64,000 bases of DNA from CAVYWD01 sp963772225 (GCA_963772225.1 CAVYWD010000001.1:868001-932000), one strand, 5' to 3'; positions 50,963 through 60,163 are shown, counted from the first letter of the stretch. Made by a program: numbers and translations. The notes: generated by a model not told the origin, from the sequence alone.

Positions 50963-51455
50963 ATGGCCAGCGTCAACAAGGCGATCATCATCGGAAACTT
51001 GGGAAAGGATCCGGAAGTCCGGTACACGGCCGGCGGCCAGGCCGTGGCGAACTTCACGGTCGCCACGAACGAATCGGTGGACGGATAAGAGCGGTCAGCA
51101 GCAAGAGCGGACCGAGTGGCACCGGATCGTGGTGTGGGGCAAGCAGGCGGAGAATTGCGGGCAGTACCTCAAGAAGGGGCGCTCGGTCTACGTCGAGGGA
51201 CGGCTCCAGACGCGAGAGTGGACCAACAAAGAGGGCCAGAAGCAGTACACCACCGAGATCGTCGCGGCGCTCGTGCAGTTCCTGGGCGCGCGAGGCGAGG
51301 GCGGCGGCGGGCGCGACGACTTCGGCCCGCCCCCTCCGGACTTCGAGACGTCCGGTCCACCCGCAAGCGGTCCTTCGGCGAGCGGCGGCGGGTCCCCGGG
51401 CGGCGGTGCGGAGCCGGGCGGCGCCAAGGGCCCGGACGACGACATTCCGTTCTAG
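50963..51455 (+). pseudogene. ssb: Single-stranded DNA-binding protein, frameshifted
   Basis: Starts at ATG 50963 after GGAGAAGGAAG. The first 41 codons are canonical SSB (MASVNKAIIIGNLGKDPEVR, GGQAVANFTVATNE), then the frame shifts and hits TAA. One extra T at 51074 accounts for it: without it the text reads TNERWTDKSGQQQERTEWHRIVVWGKQAENC, then GRSVYVEGRLQTREW and YTTEIVAALVQFLGARG. The acidic C-terminal tip DDDIPF, which recruits partner proteins, is intact. SSB is essential, so either this is a base-calling error, another ssb copy exists, or the gene is truly broken. The otherwise perfect conservation on both sides favours error or a very recent mutation. Confidence 0.85.
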
Positions 51456-51467
51456 CCCGCGCACGTT

Positions 51468-51621
51468 AGTCCCTTCGGCGCAAAATCTTGCGCAGGATGG
51501 CAAAGACTTCAGGCTCCAGATCCCAGGCTCCAGGCTCCAGGCTCCAGGAACAGCAGCACCTGAAGCCGGGGGTCTGGAGCTTAAGGCAACACTCGTTGGT
51601 TCCGGCTCGGCCGGATTAGGG
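51468..51621 (+). repeat. Dispersed fold-back repeat, copy D
   Basis: Complete copy 12 bp after the ssb stop. Left end TAGTCCCTTCGGCG, hairpin GCGCAA-AATC-TTGCGC, GATGGCAAAGACTT, about four interrupted CAGGCTC units, loop GAACAGCAGCACCTGAAGCC, arm GTCTGGAGCTTAAGG, right end CAACACTCGTTGGTTCCGGC to GGATTAGGG. Apart from the repeat number it differs from copy B at only a few positions. Confidence 0.82.
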
Positions 51622-51671
51622 TCGCCCGCACGCGGCCGCATGGCTTTTGTTCACTTCATCGAGGCGACCGG

Positions 51672-52601
51672 ATGCGCGACGAGCTGGTCCGTTTGCACCT
51701 GAAGAGCCCAAACCTGCTCGCGGTGGGCGTGGTGAGCACCGAGACGGCCCGGCATGGTTGCCGGGTCCATCGGTGCTTGCCCACCGCCGCGGGAATCTCT
51801 CCCAAGCCATGGCCGCCGGCTTCGGCATCGCCGGGCTCCTGGGCGGGCAGGCGCGAACGAATTCGCAAATCACCTGCGACGGCCCGCTCAAGGGCTTGCT
51901 CGTGGACGCGGACGCCAGCGGCAAGGGGCGCGGCTACGTCAACAACCCCTCGGTCAATTTCCTGTCGGGCGCCGAGTCGTTCGAGGGCACGGCGGCGCTC
52001 GGCACCCGCGGCGTGCTCTCGGTGCTTCGCGAGAATCAAGGCGGGGGACTATTACCGAGGGTCCATCGCCCTCGAGCACTTCGAGCTCGCGCGAGACCTG
52101 GAGCGCTTCTACCGCGAATCGGAGCAGATCGAGACGCTGGTAGCCATCGACGTGGACCTCGGTCGCCGCGCGGAGCCCGACAGCGCGGAGGAGGCGGAGC
52201 CAGCCCCCAACCGCGCGTCAGCCGTCTTCGTCCAGCAGATGCCCGGCGCCCTGCCCGGCTCGCTCGCCCAGGCGCGCGCAGCGCTTCAGTCGCGCGTTCC
52301 CGCGGGCGGCCGCGCCATCGACCTCTTGAGGCCTCTCCTCGCCAGCTTTGGAGGCGATTTCGACCTCCAGGCCGAGTATCCCCTGGAATTCAAATGCGGC
52401 TGCTCCATGGAGAAGGTGACGGGCGCCGTGCTCGCCCTGGGGCGCGCGGAGCTCGAGGACCTGATCGCCAAAGAGGGGCGCGCGGTCGCGACCTGCGCGT
52501 TCTGCAACACGGTTTATGAGGTCGACGAAGGGCAGCTCACGGCGATGGTGCAGCACCTCATCGCGGCGGCCGCCGCCCAGAAGCCCCCTGAGGCAAACTG
52601 A
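51672..52601 (+). pseudogene. hslO: Hsp33 redox-regulated chaperone, two frameshifts
   Basis: Hsp33 sequence spread over two frames. Frame one: MRDELVRLHLKSPNLLAVGVVSTETAR to CLPTAAG. One base is missing in the G-run at 51791-51793, after which the second frame reads NLSQAMAAGFGIAGLLGGQ, QITCDGPLKGLLVDADASGK, RGYVNNPSVNF. One extra G in the run 52043-52047 returns to frame one: GDYYRGSIALEHFELARDLE onward. The zinc redox switch is complete: FKCGC then CAFC. Hsp33 is a holdase activated by disulfide formation under oxidative and heat stress. The two indels lie in homopolymers and compensate each other, which looks like sequencing error, but true decay is not excluded. Confidence 0.82.
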
Positions 52602-52652
52602 CGCCGAGACCCGGCCAGAAGTTGTTCTACTTTCAGCCAGCAGCACAACTTA

Positions 52653-53075
52653 TTAGTCCGTGACCGCCGTCCGCGGCGCGTCCGCCCAGAGCCCCTCCAG
52701 GTCGTAGAAGGCGCGCATGTCCTGGTAGAACACGTGTGCCACCACGTCGCCGTAGTCGATGAGCACCCACTGCCCCGCCTGCCGGCCCTCGATGCCGATG
52801 GGCCGCTCGCCGCGCGCCCTCATCGACTCCTCGATGTGGTCGGCGATGGCGCCCAGCTGCGGGTCGCTCTCGGCGCTCATGACCACAACGTACTCGGCGT
52901 AGGAGGACAGGCCGTGCACGTCGAGCACCACCACGTCGACCGCCTTCTTGTCCAGGGCGAGACGGGCGATATGCATGGCGCTCTCCCGCGCAGGCTCGCT
53001 CGCCGGGGTGGAGGCGCGCGGCGCGGCCGCGGGCTTGGCTGTCTTCTTGCGGGGGGCTTTGACCGACTTGGCCAT
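52653..53075 (-). CDS. rsfS: Ribosomal silencing factor RsfS (Iojap)
   Basis: 140 residues from ATG 53075 (AAGGAG upstream). A basic N-terminal extension of about 30 residues (VKAPRKKTAKPAAAPRAS) precedes the RsfS domain: AMHIARLALDKKAVDVVVLDVHGLSSYAEYVVVMSAESDPQLGAIADHI, EGRQAGQWVLIDYGDVVAHVFYQDMRAFYDLEGLWADA. It binds L14 and blocks subunit joining when nutrients are short. It lies downstream of proA and proB on the same strand; the proB-proA-rsfS order is common. Confidence 0.95.
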   Translation of the reverse strand: MAKSVKAPRKKTAKPAAAPRASTPASEPARESAMHIARLALDKKAVDVVVLDVHGLSSYAEYVVVMSAESDPQLGAIADHIEESMRARGERPIGIEGRQAGQWVLIDYGDVVAHVFYQDMRAFYDLEGLWADAPRTAVTD

Positions 53076-53128
53076 CCATTCTCCTTGAAGGCCGCACCGC
53101 CCAAGAAGGGCGAGCGGCGCCGGGCACT

Positions 53129-54409
53129 CTAGCTCACGCTGCCCCGGACCTGTCCATCGCCGACCACGACGAACTTCTGCGCCGTGAGCTCCTGGAGCCC
53201 CATGGGCCCGAAGGCGTGGAGCTTGGTCGTGCTGATGCCGATCTCCGCGCCCAGCCCCAGCTCGCCGCCGTCGTTGAAGCGGGTGGAGGCGTTGACCATC
53301 ACCGCCGAGGCCACCACCTCGCGCGTGAACCGCTGGGCCGCGGCGAGATCCTGGCACACGATGGCCTCGGTGTGCAGCGAGCCGTAGCGCGCGATGTGCT
53401 CCAGCGCCTCGGGAAGGCCCGCCACCACCTTGACCGCCATGATCTTGTCCAGGAACTCCTGCCCGTAGTCCTCAGGCTTGGCGGCCACCGCGGACACGCC
53501 CTCCGCCTGGAGCGCCTCGAGCGACGCCGGGCAGCAGCGCAGCTCGACGCCCTTCTCCACGAGCGCCCGGCCCACCTTGGGCAAGAGCGGCAGCGCGGCC
53601 CGATCGACGAGGAGGCACTCGGCGGCGTTGCAGACTCCCGGGCGCTGGGCCTTGGCGTTCACGGCGATGTCCACGGCCTTCCGCTCGTCGGCGGTGGCGT
53701 GGAGGTAGACGTGGCAGACGCCCTTGTAGTGCTTGATCACCGGCACCCGCGCGTTCTGGGCGATGAAGCGGATGAGCCCTTCCCCGCCCCGCGGGATGCA
53801 CAGGTCGATCTCGTCGTCGAGCTTGAGCAGCTCCAGCATCACCTCGCGGTCGGCGGTCTCGACGAGCTGCACCGCGTCGGGCGGCAGGTGCGCCTCGGAC
53901 AGACCCAGCGCGATGGACCTCGCCAGCGCGAGGTTGGTGCGCAGCGCCTCCTTGCCCCCGCGCAGGATGACCGCGTTCCCGCTCTTGAGGCAGAGCGCGG
54001 CGGCGTCGGTCGTCACGTTGGGCCGGGACTCGAAGATGAACAGCACCACGCCGAGCGGGATGCGGACCTTCTGAACCGTGAGCCCGTTGGGCCGGCGCCA
54101 GGTGGCGGTCACCTCGCCCACCGGGTCGGCCAGCGCGCGCACGTCCGACACCGCCTGGGAGACGCCGGCCAGCCGCTTCCCGTCCAGCGCGAGCCGGTCC
54201 AGCATGGCCGACGAGAGGCCCGCCTTGCGGCCGTCCTCCAGGTCGAGCGCATTGGCCTCTAGAATCTGCCGCTCCCCCGCCAGAACCGCCCGGGCGATGG
54301 CCTCGAGCGCGCGGTCCTTCTGCGCCGTGGGGGCACAGCCCAGCGCTCGGGCGGCGGCGCGGGCGCGGCCGGCCAGGCGGCGCGCTTCGTCGGCGTGGGG
54401 AGCGTTCAT
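53129..54409 (-). CDS. proA: Glutamate-5-semialdehyde dehydrogenase (gamma-glutamyl phosphate reductase)
   Basis: 426 residues. An aldehyde-dehydrogenase-fold enzyme making glutamate-5-semialdehyde for proline. Visible hallmarks: VQKVRIPLGVVLFIFESRPNVTTDAAALCLKSGNAVILRGGKEA (cofactor site), VIKHYKGVCHVYLH and NAKAQRPGVCNAAECLLVDRAAL with the catalytic Cys, VNASTRFNDGGELGLGAEIGISTTKLHAFGPMGLQELT. Full length. The proB stop lies 63 bp upstream of its start, so the two form an operon for the first steps of proline synthesis. Confidence 0.97.
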   Translation of the reverse strand: MNAPHADEARRLAGRARAAARALGCAPTAQKDRALEAIARAVLAGERQILEANALDLEDGRKAGLSSAMLDRLALDGKRLAGVSQAVSDVRALADPVGEVTATWRRPNGLTVQKVRIPLGVVLFIFESRPNVTTDAAALCLKSGNAVILRGGKEALRTNLALARSIALGLSEAHLPPDAVQLVETADREVMLELLKLDDEIDLCIPRGGEGLIRFIAQNARVPVIKHYKGVCHVYLHATADERKAVDIAVNAKAQRPGVCNAAECLLVDRAALPLLPKVGRALVEKGVELRCCPASLEALQAEGVSAVAAKPEDYGQEFLDKIMAVKVVAGLPEALEHIARYGSLHTEAIVCQDLAAAQRFTREVVASAVMVNASTRFNDGGELGLGAEIGISTTKLHAFGPMGLQELTAQKFVVVGDGQVRGSVS

Positions 54410-54472
54410 CGCGAGGCCTTTCGTGTGGGGGGCCGGCGGAGGCCCTTCATCGTGAGCTCGAGGCGGCTTCTG

Positions 54473-55591
54473 CTAGAGCTCGACCAGGTCGTCGCGGTGG
54501 ACGACCTCGTCCAGGTATTTGTAACCGAGCACCGCTTCGATTTCGCTGGTCTTCCGGCCAGCGAGCCGACGCAGCTCGTCGCTGCTGTAGCCGGCGAGCC
54601 CGCGGGCGAAGACCTCGCCGGAAGCGTCCGCGATGTCGACCGGGTCGCCGTGCTTGAAGGCGCCCGCCACCTCGCGGACGCCGGAGGGCAAGAGGCTCCG
54701 CTTCTGGACGAGCAGCGCCTTCTTGGCGCCGTCGTCGACGGTGAGCACGCCCTTGGGCTTGAGCGCGTGGGCCATCCACCGCTTGCGCGACGGCAGCTTC
54801 TCCGCGGCGGCCGAGAAGAGCGTCCCCACCGGCTCGCCGGCGAGCACCCGGAGCAGGTTCCCCACGCGCTTGCCGGAGGCGACGACGGTGGGGCAGCCGG
54901 CCTCGGCGGCCCGGCGCGCGGCGCGCACCTTGGTCAACATGCCGCCCGTGCCCACGCCGGAGACAGAGCCCCCGGCCAGCCGCTCGACCTCCGGGGTGAC
55001 CTTCTCCACCTGTTCGATGGGCGTCGCCGTCGGATCGGCCCGCGGGTCTGCGGTGTAGAGCGCCTCGATGTCCGAGAGGACGACGAGCAGGTCCGCCTCC
55101 AGCAGCCCCACCACCAGGCCGGCAAGGCTGTCGTTGTCGCCGAGCTTGATCTCGTCGACCGACACCGTGTCGTTCTCGTTGACGATGGGCACCACGCCCT
55201 GCGCGAGCAGGCAGTCGAACGCGCGGCGGGCGTTCAGGTACCGGGTCCGGTTGGCGAAGTCGTCGTGCGTGAGGAGCACCTGCGCGGTCGCGAAGCCGGC
55301 GGGGCCCAGGGCGCTCTCGTAGCGGTGCATCAGGACGCCCTGGCCCACGGCGGCGGCGGCCTGCTTGTTGGGGATGTCCTTGGGCCGCGCGGCGAGCCCC
55401 AGCCGCTCGACGCCCAGGGCGATGGCGCCGGAGCTGACGATGACCAGCTCGCGGCCGCGCGCGGCGTCCGCCAGGTCGGCGGTGAGGCGGGCGAAGTGGA
55501 CGGCGTCGAACCGGCCCTTGGAGTCGGTCAGCACCCCCGTGCCAATCTTGACGACGAGCCGGCGCACCGGGCCTAGGTTGCGGGTGGGCAT
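54473..55591 (-). CDS. proB: Glutamate 5-kinase with PUA domain
   Basis: 372 residues from ATG 55591. The amino-acid kinase domain is about 10-260: RRLVVKIGTGVLTD, ELVIVSSGAIALGVERLGL, VVPIVNENDTVSVDEIKLGDNDSLAGLVVGLLEADLLVVLSDIEALYTADPR, GTGGMLTKVRAARRAAEAG. The C-terminal PUA domain is about 280-365 (GVLTVDDGAKKALLVQKRSLLPSGVREVAGAFKHGDPVDIADASG). It phosphorylates glutamate and is normally feedback-inhibited by proline. Upstream lies a long repeat-rich non-coding region. Confidence 0.97.
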   Translation of the reverse strand: MPTRNLGPVRRLVVKIGTGVLTDSKGRFDAVHFARLTADLADAARGRELVIVSSGAIALGVERLGLAARPKDIPNKQAAAAVGQGVLMHRYESALGPAGFATAQVLLTHDDFANRTRYLNARRAFDCLLAQGVVPIVNENDTVSVDEIKLGDNDSLAGLVVGLLEADLLVVLSDIEALYTADPRADPTATPIEQVEKVTPEVERLAGGSVSGVGTGGMLTKVRAARRAAEAGCPTVVASGKRVGNLLRVLAGEPVGTLFSAAAEKLPSRKRWMAHALKPKGVLTVDDGAKKALLVQKRSLLPSGVREVAGAFKHGDPVDIADASGEVFARGLAGYSSDELRRLAGRKTSEIEAVLGYKYLDEVVHRDDLVEL

Positions 55592-55682
55592 TGCGGGGGC
55601 ATGGTGCCTCAAGCGGAGCGGCCGGGGGAAGCGGAAAGCACCCCGCGGGAGAGGGAGGTGGAAGCGGGGGTGGAAGAGAAGC

Positions 55683-55903
55683 CGGGTTCGGGTTCGGGTT
55701 CGGGTTCGTTCGCGGGGACGGAAGAGACTCGGGGACGGGGACGGGGCTTCCGGTCCACGGCCCACGCGACACGGGCTTCGCCGACCAGCCCGTTTCCCGT
55801 CATACGTTTCCCGTCATAGGTTTCCCGTCATACGTTTCCCGTCATCCGTTCCCGTCCACGTCCCCGTCCCCGCGAACGAACCCGACCCCGAACCCGAACC
55901 CGG
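55683..55903. repeat. Large inverted repeat enclosing four 14-bp direct repeats
   Basis: The left arm (about 55683-55721, GGGTTCGGGTTCGTTCGCGG and neighbours) is nearly perfectly complementary to the right arm (about 55865-55903). Between them are four tandem units of CGTTTCCCGTCATA with single-base variants (55791-55846). Located in the 484-bp gap between proB (minus) and hflX (plus). It is unrelated in sequence to the dispersed CAGGCTC element. Confidence 0.75.
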
Positions 55904-56075
55904 TCTCTCACGACATTCTCCTGCGCAGCATCACAACCTCTCCCGCGCAGCGTCCCCTCCCCCGCAACCGCCCCGAACGTGCCGCCGAGCTCCGACCCTC
56001 AAAGATCACCCCGGCTCCGCGCGTTATAAAATACGCTCGCACCACGGGGCCCCCGCCCCCAGGAGGTCTTTCCCC

Positions 56076-57771
56076 ATTCAGCACGACCTATTCGGCAACA
56101 CCCTCGGCCTCAAGCAGAGCCAGCTCCAGAAGCTTCGCCACACCTACCGCCGGCGCACCGGCCGCTCCGAGATCGTGAGCCCCGAGCTCGCCCGGCACCT
56201 CACCGAGCTCTCCCGAGAAACGAACCGGCAGGTCGGCGTCCTCCTCGACCGCAAGGGGGACGTCTCGCAGGTCGTCGTCGGCGACGCCACGCGCCTCACG
56301 CTGCCCGACATCGGGCGCGCGCGCGCCGGCCAGGTCCGGTTGCGCGGCCTGCGCCTGGTGCACACGCACCTGAACGGCGAACCGCTCACGCGGGACGACC
56401 TGACCGACCTCGCGCTCCTGCGGCTCGACCTGGTGGCGGCCATCGCGGTGGGCGAGGACGGGCTGCCGGGCGAGCTGCACTGGGCGCACCTGCTGGCCCA
56501 GAACCCTCAGAACGAGCTCTGGCGCACCGACACCCTGCGCCAGGTGCACGACGCCGACGTGGGCCTCGACCGGCTCCTCTCGGGCCTGGAGGACGAGTTC
56601 AGCCGCAGCGCCGCCCTGCGCACCGTCGACGGGGTCGAGCGCGCCATCCTGGTGGGCATGACGCTTCAGGGGAACCGCCGCCTCGCCGAGACCTCCATGG
56701 CCGAGCTCAAGGAGCTCGCGCGCTCGGCGGGCGTCACCATCCTCGAGGCGGTGGTCCAGGGCCGCCGCGAGGTGGACCCCAAGTACCTCATCGGCCGCGG
56801 CAAGCTACAAGAATCTGGTGCTGCGCTCCATGCAGGCCATGGCGACCATGCTGGTCTTCGACGCCGACCTGTCGCCCTCCCAGGCGCGCCACATCGCCGA
56901 GGAGACGAGCCTGAAGATCCTCGACCGCACCCAGCTCATCCTGGACATCTTCGCCCAGCGGGCGCAGAGCGCGGACGGCAAGCTCCAGGTGGAGCTCGCG
57001 CAGCTCAAGTACCTGTTGCCGCGGCTGTCGGCCCGCGACGACTCGCTCTCGAGGCTCACCGGCGGCATCGGCGGGCGCGGCCCCGGAGAGACCAAGCTCG
57101 AGGTCGACAAGCGCCGCGTGCGCGACCGGATCTCCATTCTGGAAAAGAAGATCGACCGGCTCGCCAGCGAGCGCGAGGTGCGGCGCCGGCAGCGAAGCCG
57201 GCGCGACCTGCCCATCATCTCCATCGTGGGCTACACCAACGCCGGGAAGTCGACCCTCCTGAACGCGCTGACCCGGAGCGACGTGCTGGTCGAGGACAAG
57301 CTGTTCGCGACCCTCGACCCGGCCAGCCGGCGGCTGCGGTTCCCGCGCGACCGCGAGGTCATCATCACCGACACGGTGGGCTTCATCCGCGACCTGCCGA
57401 AGGACTTGAAGAACGCCTTCCGCGCGACGCTCGAGGAGCTCTCCGACGCCGACCTGCTCCTCCACGTGGTCGACGCCTCCGACCCCGGCGCCGAGGAGCA
57501 GATGGCTGCCGTGGAAAAGATCCTGGAAGAGCTCGACCTGCTCAAGACGCCGCGCCTCGTCGTCCTCAACAAGGCCGACCGGGTCCAGGGCGGCGCGGAG
57601 GCGTTCGCGGCTCGGGAGAAGGCCGTGCCCATCAGCGCCCTGAACCGCCAGGGACTCGACCGGCTGCTCGAGAGCGCCGACCGGATCCTCTGGGCCGAGG
57701 GCAAGACCTTGGCCCCCGGCGAGCCGCCGAGCTCGGGCGAGCAGCGCGGCCCGCCGCTGCTGGTGGGATGA
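56076..57771 (+). pseudogene. hflX: GTPase HflX, frameshifted, no canonical start
   Basis: Ribosome-associated GTPase that rescues stalled ribosomes. The first part reads LFGNTLGLKQSQLQKL to EVDPKYLIGRGK; one extra A at 56807 then breaks the frame, and the other frame continues LVLRSMQAMATMLVFDADLSPSQARHIAEE, GGIGGRGPGETKLE, the G1 motif GYTNAGKST and DTVGFIRDLP. There is no ATG, GTG or TTG in frame near the N-terminus. Homology begins at an ATT (56076) placed 9 nt after a perfect AGGAGG, so either a rare ATT start is used or a base is wrong. An AT-rich TATAAAAT about 45 bases upstream could be a -10 element. Apart from the indel all key motifs are intact. Confidence 0.85.
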
Positions 57772-57790
57772 AGCGACCTCTCTCCATTCG

Positions 57791-57817
57791 CCCCCTCCCC
57801 GCAAAGCGGGGAGGGGG
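57791..57817. terminator. 12-bp GC hairpin between convergent genes
   Basis: CCCCCTCCCCGC-AAA-GCGGGGAGGGGG, a perfect 12-bp stem, 19 bp after hflX and 15 bp from the end of the opposing gene. Likely a bidirectional terminator, although no T-run is present. Shares its core with the hairpin at 43752. Confidence 0.5.
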
Positions 57818-57832
57818 TTGGGGGGTGAGGGC

Positions 57833-58252
57833 CTAGCCCTGATCCACGAAGGCGCGCATGCGCCAGACGGCGCCGTCCTTGCCGCCCTTGGCCGGCGTGA
57901 TGACGTTGTCGCGCTCCATCTCCCCGAGCACGAGGGCCAGCTTCTTGCCCGAGAGCTGGAGCTGGGACGCGATGCGCTTCTCGGAGACCCCGGCCATCTC
58001 CATGCGGAGCATGGCGATGATGGCGCGCTTGTACTCCATCTTCTCCTCGACCGGGATCTTCACCGTCCGGACGAAGCTCACCGCCGCCCACGCCATCAGC
58101 GCGACCGTCCCGAGCGCCATGAGCGGGTAGAAGAGGGCGGTGTTGCGCTCGAGCCATTCGAGGTTCGGCTCGGGCAGCTTGATGTCGTCGCCGAAGAGCT
58201 CGAGCACCGCGGGCGCGAGCCAGCACAGGACCTGCCAGAGGGCGGCGAACAT
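57833..58252 (-). CDS. Membrane-anchored winged-helix-like protein, unknown
   Basis: 139 residues. An N-terminal hydrophobic segment (MFAALWQVLCWLAPAVLELFG) and a membrane helix at about 40-62 (LFYPLMALGTVALMAWAAVSFV) precede a cytoplasmic C-terminal part (about 70-139) with a winged-helix pattern: AIIAMLRMEMAGVSEKRIASQLQLSGKKLALVLGEMERDNVITPA. That could bind DNA or protein at the membrane. No family recognised. It lies downstream of gpsA on the same strand with a 62-bp gap. Confidence 0.6.
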   Translation of the reverse strand: MFAALWQVLCWLAPAVLELFGDDIKLPEPNLEWLERNTALFYPLMALGTVALMAWAAVSFVRTVKIPVEEKMEYKRAIIAMLRMEMAGVSEKRIASQLQLSGKKLALVLGEMERDNVITPAKGGKDGAVWRMRAFVDQG

Positions 58253-58314
58253 GGCGGCGATGTTAGGAGCCGCACTTTCGGCCCGTCAAGGCGCCGGGAG
58301 CTGTGAAGCGCGCC

Positions 58315-59313
58315 TCACAGCTCCGGCTTGAGCTCGCGGGTCATGAGGTCCACCACCGCCTTCCGGGCCGGCTTGTCCTCGTAGATGATCCGGTAGACGT
58401 CCCGCGAGATGGGGAGCTCGATGCCGAGCTTGTCGGCGAGCTGGCAGGCGCTCTTGGCCGTCTTCACGCCCTCGGCGACGGTGCGCTTGTCCTTGAGGAT
58501 GTCGCCGATCTTCTCGCCCCGCCCCAGCGCGAGGCCGACCTGCCGGTTTCGCGAGAGCTCGCCGGTGCAGGTGAGCACCAGGTCGCCCATCCCCGCGAGG
58601 CCCGCCAGCGTCATGGGGTTGCCGCCGCGCTTCATCGCCGCGCGGGAGATCTCCGCGAGCCCGCGGGTGATGAGCGCCGCGCGCGTGTTGAGGCCGAACC
58701 CGAGCCCGTCCACGCAGCCGGCGGCGATGGCGACCACGTTCTTCAAGGCGCCCCCGTACTGCACGCCGACGACGTCGTTGGAGGTGTAGCAGCGGAAGAC
58801 CTCCGAGCTGAACGCCTGCTGGATTTCCTTGGCTACGCGGTCCCAGACCGCGGCCACCGTCACCGCCGTCGGCAGCCGCTGGGCGACCTCGCGGGCGAAC
58901 GAGGGTCCGGAGAGCACGGCCAGGTACGGGTGCCGCTCGGGCGGCAAGACGTCCTCCAGCACCTCGGTCATGGTCATCAGCGTGTCGTTCTCGATGCCCT
59001 TCGACAGCGTGACGATGGGGATGTTGGGCGGGAGTGCCGGCCCGAGCTTGCCGGCGACGTCCCGCAGGAAGTGCGACGGCGTGGCCATGACCACGATCTC
59101 CGCGCCCCGCACGGCTTCGGCTTGCTCCGCCGTCGCGGCGAGCCGCTCCGACAGCGCCACGCCCGACAGGTAGATGGGGTTCTCGTGGCGCCCGTTCACC
59201 GCCTGCACGACGTCCGGCTCGCGCGCCCAGAGCCTTACCTCGTGGCCTCGGTCGGCGAGCAGCGAGGCCATCGCCGTGCCGAAGCCACCACCGCCGATCA
59301 CGCCGATGCGCAT
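58315..59313 (-). CDS. gpsA: Glycerol-3-phosphate dehydrogenase [NAD(P)+]
   Basis: 332 residues from ATG 59313, with AGGAGG 8 nt upstream (a GTG three codons earlier overlaps that site). The NAD-binding motif is IGVIGGGGFGTAMASLLADRGHEV. Other hallmarks: NPIYLSG, TLSKGIEND, VLSGPSFAREVA, the catalytic-Lys region GGALKNVVAIAAGCVDGLGFGLNTRAALITRGL and GMGDLVLTCTGELSRNRQVGLALGRG. It makes sn-glycerol-3-phosphate for phospholipids. Confidence 0.97.
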   Translation of the reverse strand: MRIGVIGGGGFGTAMASLLADRGHEVRLWAREPDVVQAVNGRHENPIYLSGVALSERLAATAEQAEAVRGAEIVVMATPSHFLRDVAGKLGPALPPNIPIVTLSKGIENDTLMTMTEVLEDVLPPERHPYLAVLSGPSFAREVAQRLPTAVTVAAVWDRVAKEIQQAFSSEVFRCYTSNDVVGVQYGGALKNVVAIAAGCVDGLGFGLNTRAALITRGLAEISRAAMKRGGNPMTLAGLAGMGDLVLTCTGELSRNRQVGLALGRGEKIGDILKDKRTVAEGVKTAKSACQLADKLGIELPISRDVYRIIYEDKPARKAVVDLMTRELKPEL

Positions 59314-59614
59314 CTCGAACACCTCCTGACGAGCCGCTGGAAGCAGAGCAGGGAGGACAAGGAGTACAAGGCCGGGCCCCGGCCCGGCAAGATTCTCGGC
59401 TCTCCTGAGGCGGAGTCCTGCGGCGGGGGCTACACTCCGGCGTGTGGGCCCGCCTTTAAGAATCGCGCCGCCCTCGCCTCTTTAGAGTCCGCCGCCAGTT
59501 CGGGTATATAGACGATCAGCGGCGCGAGCGGCCCGCCGGGGGGCGGCCTTGGGCGCGGCGAGAGTCTCATCGCCGCCCGGCACCCTTCGGCGATCGTTCA
59601 TGGGAGGACCAGGC

Positions 59615-60163
59615 ATGGCCAAGCGCGAAGGGGACGAGGACCGCCCGAAGCGGTCTTGGCGCGAGATCGACAAGTCGCGGGACAAGTCCTTCTCCAGGTC
59701 GCGCTCTCAGGACGAGCGCGCCCAGGAGCGGATGCAGCGGAGCCCGGTCTACGAGCAGTACAAGGCCAAGGTCTCCAAGATGTTCAGCGGAGGGGACCTG
59801 CCCGATCAGCTCCGCGAGAAGCTCGACCCGAGCGGCGCGCTCAAGGCCCGCGACGACCTGCTCAAGCGAATCAAGAAGCTCGCCTCGGAGGACCGCAAGG
59901 CCTGGAGCGAGGCTGTCGCGGAGTTCGTCGAGAAGTTCGACATGCCCGAGGACGCCTACCTGCTGGTCGAGTGGCTGGACCACCCGAAGGACCGCGTCGT
60001 GGCGCGGTCGCTCGGGCGGCTGGAAGAGCTGGCGGGCGCGGGCGCGCTCACCGGCGCCAAGCGGCCCAAGTCCATCGACCAGCGCCTGCGAAGCCTGGAG
60101 ATGATGAGCGGCGACCCGGAGATGCAGGAGCGGGCCAAGGCGCTGCGCGAGCGGCTGCGCTGA
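59615..60163 (+). CDS. Charged hypothetical protein
   Basis: 182 residues from ATG 59615 (GGGAGG about 8 nt upstream). Strongly charged N-terminus (KREGDEDRPKRSWREIDKSRDKSFSRSRSQDERAQERMQ), then a helical domain (SPVYEQYKAKVSKMFSGGDLPDQLREKLDP, LLKRIKKLASEDRKAWSEAVAEFVEKFDMPEDAYLLVEWLDHPKDRVVARSLGRLEELA, SIDQRLRSLEMMSGDPEMQERAKALRERL). No known family. Amino-acid use and a good ribosome site support it as real. The basic tail suggests nucleic-acid contact, as inference only. Confidence 0.7.
   Translation: MAKREGDEDRPKRSWREIDKSRDKSFSRSRSQDERAQERMQRSPVYEQYKAKVSKMFSGGDLPDQLREKLDPSGALKARDDLLKRIKKLASEDRKAWSEAVAEFVEKFDMPEDAYLLVEWLDHPKDRVVARSLGRLEELAGAGALTGAKRPKSIDQRLRSLEMMSGDPEMQERAKALRERLR

Noticed and set aside
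50541..51455. 304-codon open frame ending in the SSB C-terminus
   Set aside because: The first 175 codons are Arg-rich non-coding sequence; it joins ssb only because of the frameshift at 51074. The true ssb start is 50963.
55791..55846. Possible CRISPR array of 14-mers
   Set aside because: Directly adjoining repeats without spacers, and no cas genes.
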